Source: Myxococcales bacterium (GTDB taxonomy: Bacteria; Myxococcota_A; Polyangia; Polyangiales; Polyangiaceae). From it: a stretch of 41,659 nt of DNA. Each line of letters opens with the position of its first letter. The stretch's first letter is position 1. The position numbers and the translations under genes are program-made. Of this stretch, positions 41,618 to 41,659 are shown one piece after another. Where the stretch lies: NCBI GenBank assembly GCA_016191785.1, contig JACPVJ010000011.1, positions 1 through 41,659 of the forward strand. Direction: 5' to 3'. The notes below the pieces were generated by a model. That model had not been told where the DNA came from. It did not search any database and worked only from the letters and a program-made list of their open reading frames with translations.

Positions 41618-41659
41618 CCCGCGTCACGGCCTGAGCGCCGCGCGCACTCGCGCGTGAGC

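Overview
The window looks like chromosome of a high-GC deltaproteobacterial-type predator or saprophyte, most probably a myxobacterium of the Polyangia (Sorangium/Polyangium side). The grounds are a MYXO-CTERM sorting tail (gene 17805-19574), a fibro-slime domain lipoprotein, an HRDVSPQN-type Ser/Thr kinase with a C-terminal membrane anchor, many lipoproteins with long Gly/Ser spacers after the lipobox, frequent GTG starts, and an ECF sigma factor paired with a very large FecR/VIT/VWA anti-sigma protein. I found no tRNA, rRNA, CRISPR array, transposase or phage gene. No gene-free stretch exceeds 300 bases; the longest gaps are about 160-200 bases (10896-11054, 20514-20709, 35034-35221).

Layout. 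1-8845 (minus strand) is a cell-surface block: an FG-GAP lipoprotein, two paralogous lipoproteins with six Stig1-like Cys repeats and four lectin-like (DUF1566-like) modules each, a Ser/Thr kinase running off the left edge, and a fibro-slime lipoprotein. 8981-13681 holds a methyltransferase, a lipoprotein with nine knottin-like repeats plus a somatomedin-B-like domain, an SPFH/band-7 protein facing a second coiled-coil protein, and a Yip1-like membrane protein. 13707-19574 has a CYTH phosphatase/cyclase-fold enzyme, small lipoproteins, a B12-binding radical SAM enzyme and the MYXO-CTERM protein. 19689-22572 carries a TrmB-type regulator between the MYXO-CTERM gene and a divergent transglutaminase-elicitor-like lipoprotein; a repeated inverted motif suggests local control.

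22663-35033 is mostly housekeeping and stress genes: two EamA transporters, an ABC/RecF-like ATPase, an SRPBCC protein, a membrane-anchored Pro-rich protein, a lipid-kinase-like protein, an exported bifunctional-nuclease-domain lipoprotein, a thioesterase, two UspA proteins around an HDAC-like enzyme with an unknown C-terminal domain, an Fpg/Nei glycosylase, and an overlapping APH - APS-kinase - EamA operon. 35222-41617 is one operon: ECF sigma factor, 1472-residue anti-sigma/FecR/VIT/VWA/DUF2135-like protein, and a partner lipoprotein.

Across the window a 7-mer close to [C/G]TAnnCT recurs a few bases upstream of start codons, best seen before the transglutaminase gene where a TTGAGA -35 lies 17 bases upstream. 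This suggests that short-leader or leaderless transcription is common here. All functional statements rest on sequence reading by eye and family knowledge; no search was run.
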